Shown: positions 22,397 to 30,304 of the stretch, piece by piece
Position numbering within the stretch: the stretch's first letter is position 1
Layout: every line of letters starts with the position of its first letter
DNA from: SZUA-430 sp044220975
GTDB taxonomy: Bacteria > Pseudomonadota > Alphaproteobacteria > Micropepsales > Micropepsaceae
DNA: 64,000 nt
Assembly (NCBI GenBank): GCA_044220975.1
Contig: JBGAPZ010000008.1
Span: 1 to 64,000 of the forward strand
Direction: 5' to 3'
The notes under the pieces: model-generated
Databases searched by the model: none
What the model was told of the DNA's origin: nothing
The model's input: only the letters and a program-made list of their open reading frames with translations
Position numbers and translations under genes: made by a program

Positions 22397-23695
22397 ATGA
22401 CATCCGAAGTCATGCTGTTGAACGTGCAGGGCGGAGCTCTGGCCGCCGACAGCGCACTGACCGCGATCGAGTATCACAAAGACGGCACGGCCAGCGTTCG
22501 CTACCAAACGGGCGCGGACAAGATTTTCGTGCTCGATGCAGGGCTACCGGTTGCGTCGATGATTTTCGACGTCGCGGAGTTCTATCGCTACCAATGGGGC
22601 GCGATCTTCGAGACGTTCAAGAGCGTCGTGCCGCAGCGCGGCAATACGGTCGCCAAGGTCGCGCAATCCCTCGTGGCATTCCTTGCGCGATGGACGTCGG
22701 GCACGGATGCGAAAGCGCAGGAGCTGTTGCCGCTCGAAGAGGGGCAAGAGCGGCTGAGCTTTGCGATCTACATCGCCGCCTTGGTGCAGCGCTACCATCA
22801 ATGCGTGGAGCTTTCGAGCGGACAGAAGGCGCAAGCGTTGTCGCGCGCGCTCGATATGCTCAGGTTCGAGACGCAATTTTCGGGCGACTATTTCCAGAAT
22901 CTGTTCTTGCCGCAGGGCGAGACACCATCACGCCGGCCGACGATCGGCGAGAGTTCGCCCAGATTGGTCGCGCTGCTGGACCAGTATTTGAACCGGCTGT
23001 TGAGCGGCATGTTGGGGTCGATGTTCGGCGAGGGATTCGTGCCGGCCGAAACGAAGGCTGCGCTGGCGGAGATTGCGGTAGCGTCGTGCGTGACCGATTG
23101 GATGCCGCCGGGCGTGCCCAAGACGGGCATCGTCTTCATGGGCTACGGGTCGAACGACGTGCGGCCGATGTATCTGGAGATACGCGTCGGCAGCGCGTTC
23201 GGCGGGATCGTCAAACACGAGATGGTGACAAGCGGCGCGCCGACCCAGCGTGAACCTGCAATCATCCGCTCGTTTGCGCAGGCCGATTTGATCGACGCGC
23301 TGCTGCGCGGCGCACAGCCCGGCTACAAATACATGATCTTTCAGCTGATGCGCCAAGGCATCACGTCGTTGCTCAGTGCCGTCGGCGGCGAGATCGCGAA
23401 GAAGGATTCGGGGCTCGCGAAGTCCGTGCTGCAGACGTTCGATCAGGCGCCTTTGGCGATTGCGCGGGCGATCTTGATGGCGGGCGACGATATTGCGCGG
23501 CATGCGATGGAGATGCGGGTTGCAGAGGTCGTGAATTCCGCGTCGCCCGAGATGCTTGCGCAGTACGCGTCGAAACTCGTTCGTTTGTCGGTCATCGAAC
23601 ACGAATTAACCGGCAGTCAGACTGTGGCCGAACCCATTCTGGCGCTCCATATCAGGAAGGGGCGGGCGGAGTGGGTGCGCGCCAAGATCAGTTAG
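22397..23695 (+). CDS. Proteasome-like Ntn-hydrolase fold protein (tentative)
   Basis: A 432-residue protein whose N-terminus resembles proteasome beta/HslV-type Ntn hydrolases: after Met1 comes Thr2-Ser3, then EVMLLNVQGGALAADSALT with the conserved GxxLAADS strand (Asp18), and ADKIFVLDAGLPVASMIF where Lys42 would be the catalytic lysine. If Met1 is removed, Thr2 or Ser3 would be the nucleophile. The remaining 350 residues are helical and unlike the proteasome. The ATG at 22397 has GGGGGC upstream, and the frame extends a further 19 codons upstream. A Lys/Arg-rich small protein follows 14 bases later. The assignment is by eye. Confidence 0.5.
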   Translation: MTSEVMLLNVQGGALAADSALTAIEYHKDGTASVRYQTGADKIFVLDAGLPVASMIFDVAEFYRYQWGAIFETFKSVVPQRGNTVAKVAQSLVAFLARWTSGTDAKAQELLPLEEGQERLSFAIYIAALVQRYHQCVELSSGQKAQALSRALDMLRFETQFSGDYFQNLFLPQGETPSRRPTIGESSPRLVALLDQYLNRLLSGMLGSMFGEGFVPAETKAALAEIAVASCVTDWMPPGVPKTGIVFMGYGSNDVRPMYLEIRVGSAFGGIVKHEMVTSGAPTQREPAIIRSFAQADLIDALLRGAQPGYKYMIFQLMRQGITSLLSAVGGEIAKKDSGLAKSVLQTFDQAPLAIARAILMAGDDIARHAMEMRVAEVVNSASPEMLAQYASKLVRLSVIEHELTGSQTVAEPILALHIRKGRAEWVRAKIS

Positions 23696-23709
23696 GGTGG
23701 ATTGAACCG

Positions 23710-24153
23710 ATGAAAAAACGCGAACGCGACAAGCGCAAGCCGGTGTCGAAGGTCGTACACGAGATCCTGGATCAAGCGCGGCTGGCGCGCGGCGACGGTC
23801 CTGCATCGAGCATCTACCGGCGCGAGACGCAGATGTCGGTTGCGATGACGAGCGCCGGCATGACGTTGGCTACCATGGACCGCAGGGCTGCGGCTCGAAA
23901 GCCGACGTTGATGCACGCTCTGCTTGGAGCGCCCGCGCCGAAGCTGAAGGCGAAAAGGTCGTGGTTCTTCGCCGCGTCGGGAACGGCGATGCCTGACGCG
24001 AAGCGCATCGAGCAGTTACTCAAGACGGCCGCCAAGGACGGACGGCGGTTGGAGCTCGATCGGGTTTCGCAGGAGGCGCCGGGTGCAGTGAACGACGACA
24101 TGATTTGTCATCTGCCTGAAGGTTCCACCGATCCGGTATGCGAGCCGCGCTAA
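23710..24153 (+). CDS. Small basic protein, unknown function
   Basis: A 147-residue protein with a highly basic start (MKKRERDKRKPVSKVVHEIL), a middle with an Ala/Met-rich helix and a C-terminal part containing two cysteines (DDMICHLPEG, DPVCEPR). It sits 14 bases behind the Ntn-like gene and is probably co-transcribed with it, making a partner or substrate plausible but unproven. Its TAA stop overlaps the stop of the convergent LOG gene. Confidence 0.5.
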   Translation: MKKRERDKRKPVSKVVHEILDQARLARGDGPASSIYRRETQMSVAMTSAGMTLATMDRRAAARKPTLMHALLGAPAPKLKAKRSWFFAASGTAMPDAKRIEQLLKTAAKDGRRLELDRVSQEAPGAVNDDMICHLPEGSTDPVCEPR

Positions 24154-24923
24154 CGAAGCTTTGCGGGTCCGCTCGCCTTGAGACCGCCGGCGACGAGGTT
24201 TTTCCATATCTTTTCCGCATCGTCGGCGTAACTGAATAGGTTTAGATCGTCGCGGTCGATCATGTCGGCTTCCACGAGTGCTTCGAAGTTGATCAACCGC
24301 GTCCAATAATCGCGGTCGAAGAGTACCACCGGGAGGGCGTCGATCTTGCCGGTTTGGCGCAGCGTCAAGATCTCGAACAGCTCGTCCAACGTGCCGAACC
24401 CGCCGGGGAAGACGACGAGACCGTTAGCGCGCATTGCCAGATGCATCTTGCGCATCGCGAAGTAGTGAAATTGAAACGTCAGTTCGGGCGTCGAATAACG
24501 GTTGGGTTTTTGTTCGTGCGGTAAGCGGATGTTGAATCCGATCGACGGAGCGCCTGCGTCGGCTGCGCCGCGATTCGCGGCCTCCATCGTGCCGGGACCA
24601 CCTCCGGTTGCGATGACGTTGTGGCGCTCTTTGTCATTGCCGTCGCAAGCGCCGCCACGGAGCGAGGCGATACGGCCGAACTCCTGCGCGGCTTTGTACC
24701 AACGATGCGTGGGCTTCGTGCGGGCAGAGCCGAACACGACGATCGTCGAGCGGATGTTAGCGGCGCGCAGATGCTCCTCCGCCTTTGCGTATTCCAGCAG
24801 AAAACGCACGCCGCGCATGGAATCGCTGAGGATAAACTCAGTATCGAGTGCGGGGAGTTCGTAGCTCTGCAGCTGCGACGAGTTGGCCGGCGTTCGCGGC
24901 GGGTTGGGTGATTTGCGCCGCAT
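24150..24923 (-). CDS. LOG-family protein (TIGR00730-type)
   Basis: A 257-residue Rossmann-like LOG protein. The signatures are VFGSARTKPTHRWY, ATGGGPGTMEAANRGA and VVFPGGFGTLDELFEILTL, the GGGxGxM and PGGxGTxxE motifs. LOG proteins cleave the ribose of nucleoside monophosphates (cytokinin-activating phosphoribohydrolase) or related substrates. The longer family (about 250 residues with an N-terminal extension) matches this length. The ATG at 24923 is used because the next upstream codon is TTG. Confidence 0.85.
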   Translation of the reverse strand: MRRKSPNPPRTPANSSQLQSYELPALDTEFILSDSMRGVRFLLEYAKAEEHLRAANIRSTIVVFGSARTKPTHRWYKAAQEFGRIASLRGGACDGNDKERHNVIATGGGPGTMEAANRGAADAGAPSIGFNIRLPHEQKPNRYSTPELTFQFHYFAMRKMHLAMRANGLVVFPGGFGTLDELFEILTLRQTGKIDALPVVLFDRDYWTRLINFEALVEADMIDRDDLNLFSYADDAEKIWKNLVAGGLKASGPAKLR

Positions 24924-25054
24924 GGGCAAAAGGGTCTCGCTTATGAAGGAACGGTGAAGCCTACGATAAATTCAGTGTACGTCGATTCATGACTTTCGGT
25001 TGTACTCGCGCGAGGTTCTGGCCTTTGCGGGGACAGTGCTTATACTCCCTGCCC

Positions 25055-25882
25055 ATGGACTTGGCTGGTGTGATTATCGTGCTTGCCGCTCTCGTTGGAG
25101 GCGCGGCGATACCCTTCGGGATAGCGTGGGCGCTGGAGCGGTGGTGGCGGCGGTTGCCCTTCCGCCCGTATTGGCTTGCCGTCGCAGGCGGGATTTTTGG
25201 CCTGGTGGCGGGTTTTGGCATCATCGGCGATTGGTTCTCCGGCGCGCTTTGGAATGCACGAGTGCCTGTCGCGCAAGTGCTGCCCTACATGAATGAGATC
25301 GGTAAACGCGATCGCCTGCTTTACGAGCGGCTTGAAACGTCGATCCTGCGCGACCAGCAGGACGGCAAGGGTGCCGATGAGGTACGTGCGAACGCAAAGG
25401 GGCTGTTGCTCTCGTATGTCGCGGATAAGACGGCGTTCCTGCCGGACGAGTTGACTTACGAGATCTATGCGGTCATGCGCGATGTGCTGGCCTATTTGGG
25501 CGAGCGCAAAGAGTTCGAGTCTTGCGCCGGCTATGCGCTCGGCCGTTTAAAGGAAGACATCGATACGCGGCTAAGCCCCGAGCTTGTCGAACGCAACACG
25601 GCAACGACGCTGAGGGTGTTGTCGGCGAGCCGCGACGAAGCCGTTGAGCGCATGAACGCGGAGCAATTCACTCAGTTGACGGCGCAGGCCTTTGCAGAGG
25701 CGTCGCAGGCGACGGGTATTCCGCCGGAAGACGTGGAAGTTCTCTTGAGCGGAAGCGGCGATCCGGCGAAGACCTGCCGCATTATGAAAGCGTTTTTCGA
25801 TGCCGTGCTTGCGCAACCGGTCGACGTTGCGGCGAAAGCGCTTCGTACACTGTCGCAGGGCGAGCGTAGTGGGTTTCGCTAG
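25055..25882 (+). CDS. Membrane-anchored protein, unknown function
   Basis: A 275-residue protein with two N-terminal transmembrane helices (GVIIVLAALVGGAAIPFGIA and AVAGGIFGLVAGFGIIG) separated by a basic loop, followed by about 200 residues of soluble helical domain beginning NARVPVAQVLPYMNEIGKRD. It has one or two cysteines and no recognised motif. The ATG at 25055 has only a weak ribosome site, and the frame is open 22 codons further upstream. It converges with an SDR gene. Confidence 0.6.
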   Translation: MDLAGVIIVLAALVGGAAIPFGIAWALERWWRRLPFRPYWLAVAGGIFGLVAGFGIIGDWFSGALWNARVPVAQVLPYMNEIGKRDRLLYERLETSILRDQQDGKGADEVRANAKGLLLSYVADKTAFLPDELTYEIYAVMRDVLAYLGERKEFESCAGYALGRLKEDIDTRLSPELVERNTATTLRVLSASRDEAVERMNAEQFTQLTAQAFAEASQATGIPPEDVEVLLSGSGDPAKTCRIMKAFFDAVLAQPVDVAAKALRTLSQGERSGFR

Positions 25883-25886
25883 CGTC

Positions 25887-26756
25887 TCAAGAGTTCGTCG
25901 TGGGGCGCGCGCCGCGCAGGCCCATAACGCTTCTCAACAATGCGTCGGAAACTTCCGTCGGCAGGAACTCCGCGAGCGCGATCAACGCGCGGGCGCGGAA
26001 TAGCGGCACGACGTAGCGCGCGCGCGGCTTCTCGGCTTCGACGGCGCGCACGATCGCGCGGGCCACGACTTCGGGCTTGGCGGCGTTGGCGTTCATGTCT
26101 TTCTGGAACGCCAGCAGTTTGTTGATTTGATCGGCGTAGGGCGAACCCTGCGCTGTGTGGTTTTCCATCGCTTTGCGGTCGGTTTCGCTGATGCCGGTGT
26201 TGATCGCGCCGGGTTCAATGATCACGACGTCGATGCCGAATGGCTTGAGTTCGTTGCGCAGCGAATCCGAGAGCCCTTCGATGGCGTGTTTCGTGGCGTT
26301 GTAGGGGCCGAAGAACGGCAACGCTAAGCGGCCGACGACGCTGGAGATGTTGATAATGCGGCCGGCGCCGCGCGCGCGCATCTCGGGCACGAAGGTGCGG
26401 ATCATGCGCATCGGCCCGAAGACGTTGGTTTCGAACTGCGCCTTCAGGTCGGCGTCGCCGACCTCTTCCAGCGGGCCGGTCAGCGTGTAGGCCGCGTTGT
26501 TGATGAGGACGTCGATACCCGCTTGACCGATAATCGAGGCGACCTCGCGCTTGGCGGCGTCGACTGAGTCTTGCGAGGTCACGTCGAGCTCCAGCGCGTC
26601 GATCCGGCCCTTCGTCGTTTTGCGGACCTGTTCGAGCGCTGGCACCGTGCGTGCCGCCGCAAGTACGTGGTGGCCGCGTTCGGCCAGGCGAACCGCAGCT
26701 TCGCGGCCGATCCCCGAAGAGGCGCCGGTGATGAGAACGGTGGACATCATCCGCAT
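25887..26756 (-). CDS. Short-chain dehydrogenase/reductase
   Basis: A 289-residue classical SDR: TGASSGIGREAAVRLAERG for NAD(P) binding, LINNAAYTL, then ISSVVGRLALPFFGPYNATK with the Ser and YNATK tyrosine/lysine. The C-terminal part after EPGAINTGI resembles the larger reductases that act on lipid or steroid substrates, but the substrate is unknown. The ATG at 26756 has GGAAG seven bases upstream; ATGs at 26750 and 26747 also fit. Confidence 0.85.
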   Translation of the reverse strand: MRMMSTVLITGASSGIGREAAVRLAERGHHVLAAARTVPALEQVRKTTKGRIDALELDVTSQDSVDAAKREVASIIGQAGIDVLINNAAYTLTGPLEEVGDADLKAQFETNVFGPMRMIRTFVPEMRARGAGRIINISSVVGRLALPFFGPYNATKHAIEGLSDSLRNELKPFGIDVVIIEPGAINTGISETDRKAMENHTAQGSPYADQINKLLAFQKDMNANAAKPEVVARAIVRAVEAEKPRARYVVPLFRARALIALAEFLPTEVSDALLRSVMGLRGARPTTNS

Positions 26757-26784
26757 TTAGCACTTCCGGGCCGCACGAACAGCG

Positions 26785-26818
26785 CAAAAGAAAGGGCCGC
26801 GGAAACCCGCGGCCTTTC
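26785..26818 (-). terminator. Intrinsic terminator of the autotransporter gene
   Basis: A 12-base stem (GAAAGG-G-CCGCGG with one bulged G against CCGCGGCCTTTC), a 4-base loop, and a TTTTGC run on the minus strand lie 24 bases past the stop at 26842. Confidence 0.75.
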
Positions 26819-26841
26819 TCCGATCGAAATAGCTGTGGACG

Positions 26842-29016
26842 TTACCAGTACAGCTTGAGACCGATACCTGCGCGGTAGCCCGAGATATCCTTGCCCAAGC
26901 TCTCTTGGTAGCCGCCATCGAGATAGAGCGCGAGGTTCTCGTCCAGATAGGACTGCAGACCGGCGTCGATGGTGAGCAACTCGTCGTTCGTGTCGGAGAT
27001 CACCGTGAACGGTCCGGCCACGACGGTGTTCACGCCGTCCGACAGGACGGTCGAGTAGGCGACTTGCGCCCAGGGACGGATCGAGCCGCCCCAGGTCACG
27101 CCGTCCAAACGAACCGCGCCTTTGGCTTCGATGAGTCCGGTGTCTTCCGTCACGGCGTACCCGAAGCAGCTGTCGCCGCAATTCGTTCCGTCGTAGCTGA
27201 TCATACCGATCAACTTGACCGCGATCGGCTCGAGGCCGAGACCCACCCCTGCCTGTGCGGAACCGATGAAGCCGCTGGACGATGCCGTTGTGCCGCCCGT
27301 CAGAGCGCTCCGGAAGTTCCAATCCATGTCGGCGTAGCCGGCCGACAGGTTGAGGAAGAAGTTCGAGCTTGTGAATGCTGCGTAAGCTTCGAGCACGCGC
27401 GAGTCGCCGTCGAGATTGCCCACGCCTGCCGGCGCCGTCACGTCGCTGTTGCTGGAGCCGAAGCCTCCCGACACGCCGCCGAACCAGCCTGCACCCATGC
27501 GCCAGTCCATGCCGCCGGTGGAGCAGCTGTAATCGAGATCTTGCTCAACGCCGGTGTCGGCACCGAATGACGAGCTGCCTTGGCGATAGCCGAACCAGGC
27601 GCGACCGTAGGTGGCGCCTTTCGGGCTGTCAGGAATGCGTTGATCGTCGCGGAAGCAGCCGCGGATGACCGCTTGGCCGGCGGAGAGCAACGCCGCCTGC
27701 GCGTATTGTTCGTCGCGTGCCGCCGATTGCAGGAAGTAGCCGTCGTCGGTGCCGGAATAATTCGCGACGTATCTCACGAGGTACTGAAACGGTCCGGCCA
27801 CGAGGCCGTTGCCTTGAACGAATTCGTTGCCCGTGTTCGTGCCATTGATGCGAACGAGCTGGATGCCGTTGCCGGTGGTTGCCGCGCCAACGGCCGTCGA
27901 GAGGAACGAGGCCATGGCCAGTTTGGTCGGGTCGGCGCCGGAGATATTGCCGTTGATGTCAACGAAGTCGTGCGTCGTGCCATTGGTGCCGCCAAGCGGC
28001 GCTGCGGCATCGATGTCGATGAACATACCGAAATATGCGCCGGATCCGGTCGTCGCGTAGTTTCCGTTGACCGTAATGCGGCCCATGTCTTGACCGGGAT
28101 TGGAAATGGTCGCTCCAGGCGGTATCGAACTGTTACCCGGCAGCATGCCGTTGTTGGTTGAGACCGTTCCGTTGATCGTAACGTTGCCTGTCGTGCGACC
28201 GTTGTTGGTTAGCGGACCGATGATCGTGTAGGCCGTCGTGCCCGTCAACTGACCACTTGCATTGGTCGTCACAGAAGTCGATTGGGCGATGTCGCCGCCG
28301 GCGCCAATCTCGAGAATTCCGCCGGCAACCGTGGTCGCGCCGGTGTAGGAATTGTCGCCCGTCAACGTCATCACGCCGTTGCCGATCTTGGTGAAACCAC
28401 CTGTACCCGACATCTGGCCTGCAAAGGTCGTTGATGTGCCGTTTCCGCCTGCACTCAGCACGCCCGTGCCGCCAAGCGTGACGAAGCTACCAGCAACGCC
28501 GCTGAGGCTCCCGATCGCTTCGCTGTTGCCACCTGCACCGATGAGCCCAAACGTGGCGCCCGATGCGACGGTCACCGGACTCGTGTCTCCAATATTGCCG
28601 GCACCGGCCGCCGTGTGACCAGTCACGAGAAGGGTTCCAGCCGTGACAGTCCAAGGTGTCGCTATGGTTGCGGTGCCCGTGAGCGTGACAATGTTTGCAT
28701 CGATTTTTTCAAACGCCTCGAAATTCACGAGGCCGCCCGTCGCACCGATGCGTGCGGTATCGAACGAGAAATCGGATACGCCACCGAATTGAAGTGTGTC
28801 CGCGGTCGTCTGGCCGAGGGCATCCACATTTTCCGTTGCCGTGTTGCTCAGCGTGATGATGCAGACGTCATCGCCGCTCGTGCCGGCAGCACAGTCCGGC
28901 GAGGCGCTTGCCGTTGGCGCCAAAGCCAACATCAGGCCTGCCGAGGCGGACGCCATCAAAACATTGCGAAGGTTCGCAAAAACAAAGGGAACGGCACGCG
29001 CTTGCGCGGTCGTCAT
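26842..29016 (-). CDS. Autotransporter with beta-strand repeat passenger
   Basis: A predicted 724-residue type V autotransporter. Residues 1-39 are an extended signal peptide (ASASAGLMLALAPTASAS); residues 40-440 are a low-charge Gly/Ser/Thr/Asn-rich passenger with a PATR-like segment (TKIGNGVMTLTGDNSYTG near residue 210); residues about 470-724 form the beta-barrel, ending with the aromatic C-terminus GIGLKLYW. It would be exported by Sec and inserted by Bam. The ATG at 29016 has AAGGAG nine bases upstream. The strong terminator just after the gene shows it is monocistronic. Confidence 0.9.
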   Translation of the reverse strand: MTTAQARAVPFVFANLRNVLMASASAGLMLALAPTASASPDCAAGTSGDDVCIITLSNTATENVDALGQTTADTLQFGGVSDFSFDTARIGATGGLVNFEAFEKIDANIVTLTGTATIATPWTVTAGTLLVTGHTAAGAGNIGDTSPVTVASGATFGLIGAGGNSEAIGSLSGVAGSFVTLGGTGVLSAGGNGTSTTFAGQMSGTGGFTKIGNGVMTLTGDNSYTGATTVAGGILEIGAGGDIAQSTSVTTNASGQLTGTTAYTIIGPLTNNGRTTGNVTINGTVSTNNGMLPGNSSIPPGATISNPGQDMGRITVNGNYATTGSGAYFGMFIDIDAAAPLGGTNGTTHDFVDINGNISGADPTKLAMASFLSTAVGAATTGNGIQLVRINGTNTGNEFVQGNGLVAGPFQYLVRYVANYSGTDDGYFLQSAARDEQYAQAALLSAGQAVIRGCFRDDQRIPDSPKGATYGRAWFGYRQGSSSFGADTGVEQDLDYSCSTGGMDWRMGAGWFGGVSGGFGSSNSDVTAPAGVGNLDGDSRVLEAYAAFTSSNFFLNLSAGYADMDWNFRSALTGGTTASSSGFIGSAQAGVGLGLEPIAVKLIGMISYDGTNCGDSCFGYAVTEDTGLIEAKGAVRLDGVTWGGSIRPWAQVAYSTVLSDGVNTVVAGPFTVISDTNDELLTIDAGLQSYLDENLALYLDGGYQESLGKDISGYRAGIGLKLYW

Positions 29017-29309
29017 CCGACACTCCTTACCCACTTACCTTGGCGGCTTTTTGGTTATCGCTAACTCTTGGGCGGATTTGACCGAATCAGCTGCACAGGC
29101 GCAACGTAAAGGCGAGCGAATGGCAAACGCGGCGCGCGAATCACGGCCGCTGTCACCCGAAGGCTTCACCCCAAGGGGTTGTGAACACCGGTCGCGATAA
29201 CCACTACGCGGTGCGGCTGTCGTTTACGACGTTGGCGCCTAGGTTTGGCCACCTGATTGGCGCCCATGGCCTGCCGCGATTGGCAGAAAGGGTGGTGGCG
29301 ACCGGCGCG

Positions 29310-29561
29310 TTATTCCTTGCGCAGCAGGCGGCGCCCGTAACCGATGAGCAGGAGCGCGAGCAGTACCACCGGCGACAGCAGGGCAAGGCCTTGAGCTAAG
29401 TCCTCAAACGGAGGCAGCGAGGCCGAGAACGATTGGCGGAAACCGATCGCGATCCAGACGAAGACACAGAGCCCAACAAGGATCAAAACGCCCACAACGA
29501 CAAGTGCCACAGCCGCGAGGTGGCGCATGGAGCTTGGCGGCTTGGCTGGATCGTGTGTCAT
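29310..29561 (-). CDS. Small two-helix membrane protein (operon end)
   Basis: An 83-residue protein with two transmembrane helices (LAAVALVVVGVLILVGLCVF and GLALLSPVVLLALLLIGYG) and a basic tail (RRLLRKE). The ATG at 29561 has GGAGGGCG seven bases upstream and overlaps the preceding stop by ATGA. Paralogous in layout to the three genes before it; no family is recognised. It is the last gene of the radical SAM operon. Confidence 0.6.
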   Translation of the reverse strand: MTHDPAKPPSSMRHLAAVALVVVGVLILVGLCVFVWIAIGFRQSFSASLPPFEDLAQGLALLSPVVLLALLLIGYGRRLLRKE

Positions 29562-29806
29562 CGCGCCCTCCAGAGACTGCGGCCTGCTATGAAGACGCCG
29601 TAGCCGGCTGCGGCCGAGACGCCCGAAATGAGGAGCACGGCAAACGTCGAGCCCCAGGCGTCGCTGCCGCTGCTTTCCGTGACCACCGTTGCCATGACGC
29701 CGAACGCACAGAGGCCGCAAAACGCCATCCAAAGGACACCGGCGCCCATCAGCACGAGACCCATGAAGCGCCCGAAGGAGTCGCCGGAGGGTTGCTGCTC
29801 GGTCAT
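29558..29806 (-). CDS. Small two-helix membrane protein
   Basis: An 82-residue protein with two transmembrane helices, the first starting FGRFMGLVLMGAGVLWMAFCGLC, the second ISGVSAAAGYGVFIAGRSL. The pattern RxxGLVxxxxGLLWxxxxGLC followed by a shorter loop is shared with the next gene upstream, suggesting duplicated genes. The ATG at 29806 overlaps the preceding stop as ATGA. Confidence 0.6.
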   Translation of the reverse strand: MTEQQPSGDSFGRFMGLVLMGAGVLWMAFCGLCAFGVMATVVTESSGSDAWGSTFAVLLISGVSAAAGYGVFIAGRSLWRAR

Positions 29807-30120
29807 GTCTTCGGCCTCAAAGCGCGCCCAACAATGTAGACCACAAATCCAATGCCGACGGAGAACCCGCCGACGAGAACAACCATCGGAACGATGCTCA
29901 GCGCCTCGCGCAAATCACCACCCTCGGTGAACAGCATGACGACGAATCCCGCGCTGCACAATCCTGAGGCTGTGATCCAGAGCAAGCCGACGACGATCAT
30001 GACGAGGCCGATCAGGCGCTTCACGCTTGGGGGTGGAGCGGCTTCTGTCACTTCGGGCGCAACGTAAGTAGCTGAGGCATCTCTGTCACCTGTCCCACTT
30101 GCGAAAGATAAGGAAGACAC
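29803..30120 (-). CDS. Small two-helix membrane protein
   Basis: A 105-residue protein from a GTG at 30120. A 33-residue polar head precedes RLIGLVMIVVGLLWITASGL, then FSVGIGFVVYIVGRAL. The helix pair is close to that of the 82-residue neighbour. Its start overlaps the upstream gene by 35 bases, unusual but in the same operon; a later start near residue 25 is possible. Function unknown. Confidence 0.55.
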   Translation of the reverse strand: MSSLSFASGTGDRDASATYVAPEVTEAAPPPSVKRLIGLVMIVVGLLWITASGLCSAGFVVMLFTEGGDLREALSIVPMVVLVGGFSVGIGFVVYIVGRALRPKT

Positions 30121-30304
30121 CGACTAAGATGAGAATGCCAAACAGGCGAAGCGATCCCAAGAATTGCTCAAAAAATGAAAGCTCTCCGAGAGTTGAAGCA
30201 CATGTCCCAGCCAGCAGGCTCGCGCATAGTCCGAGTGCGATAAGGCCAACGCCTGCCCAGCGCGGATCGGGTTCGTGTCTGCGTGGGTCGCGTTGGTGGC
30301 TCAC
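30086..30304 (-). CDS. Small two-helix membrane protein
   Basis: A 72-residue protein from a GTG at 30304 that shares GTGA with the radical SAM stop, so it is translationally coupled. The helices are WAGVGLIALGLCASLLAGTC and LRLFGILILVGVFLIF, with a basic end FRKWDR and a charged head. The short length and coupling suggest a role with the upstream enzyme. Confidence 0.55.
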   Translation of the reverse strand: MSHQRDPRRHEPDPRWAGVGLIALGLCASLLAGTCASTLGELSFFEQFLGSLRLFGILILVGVFLIFRKWDR

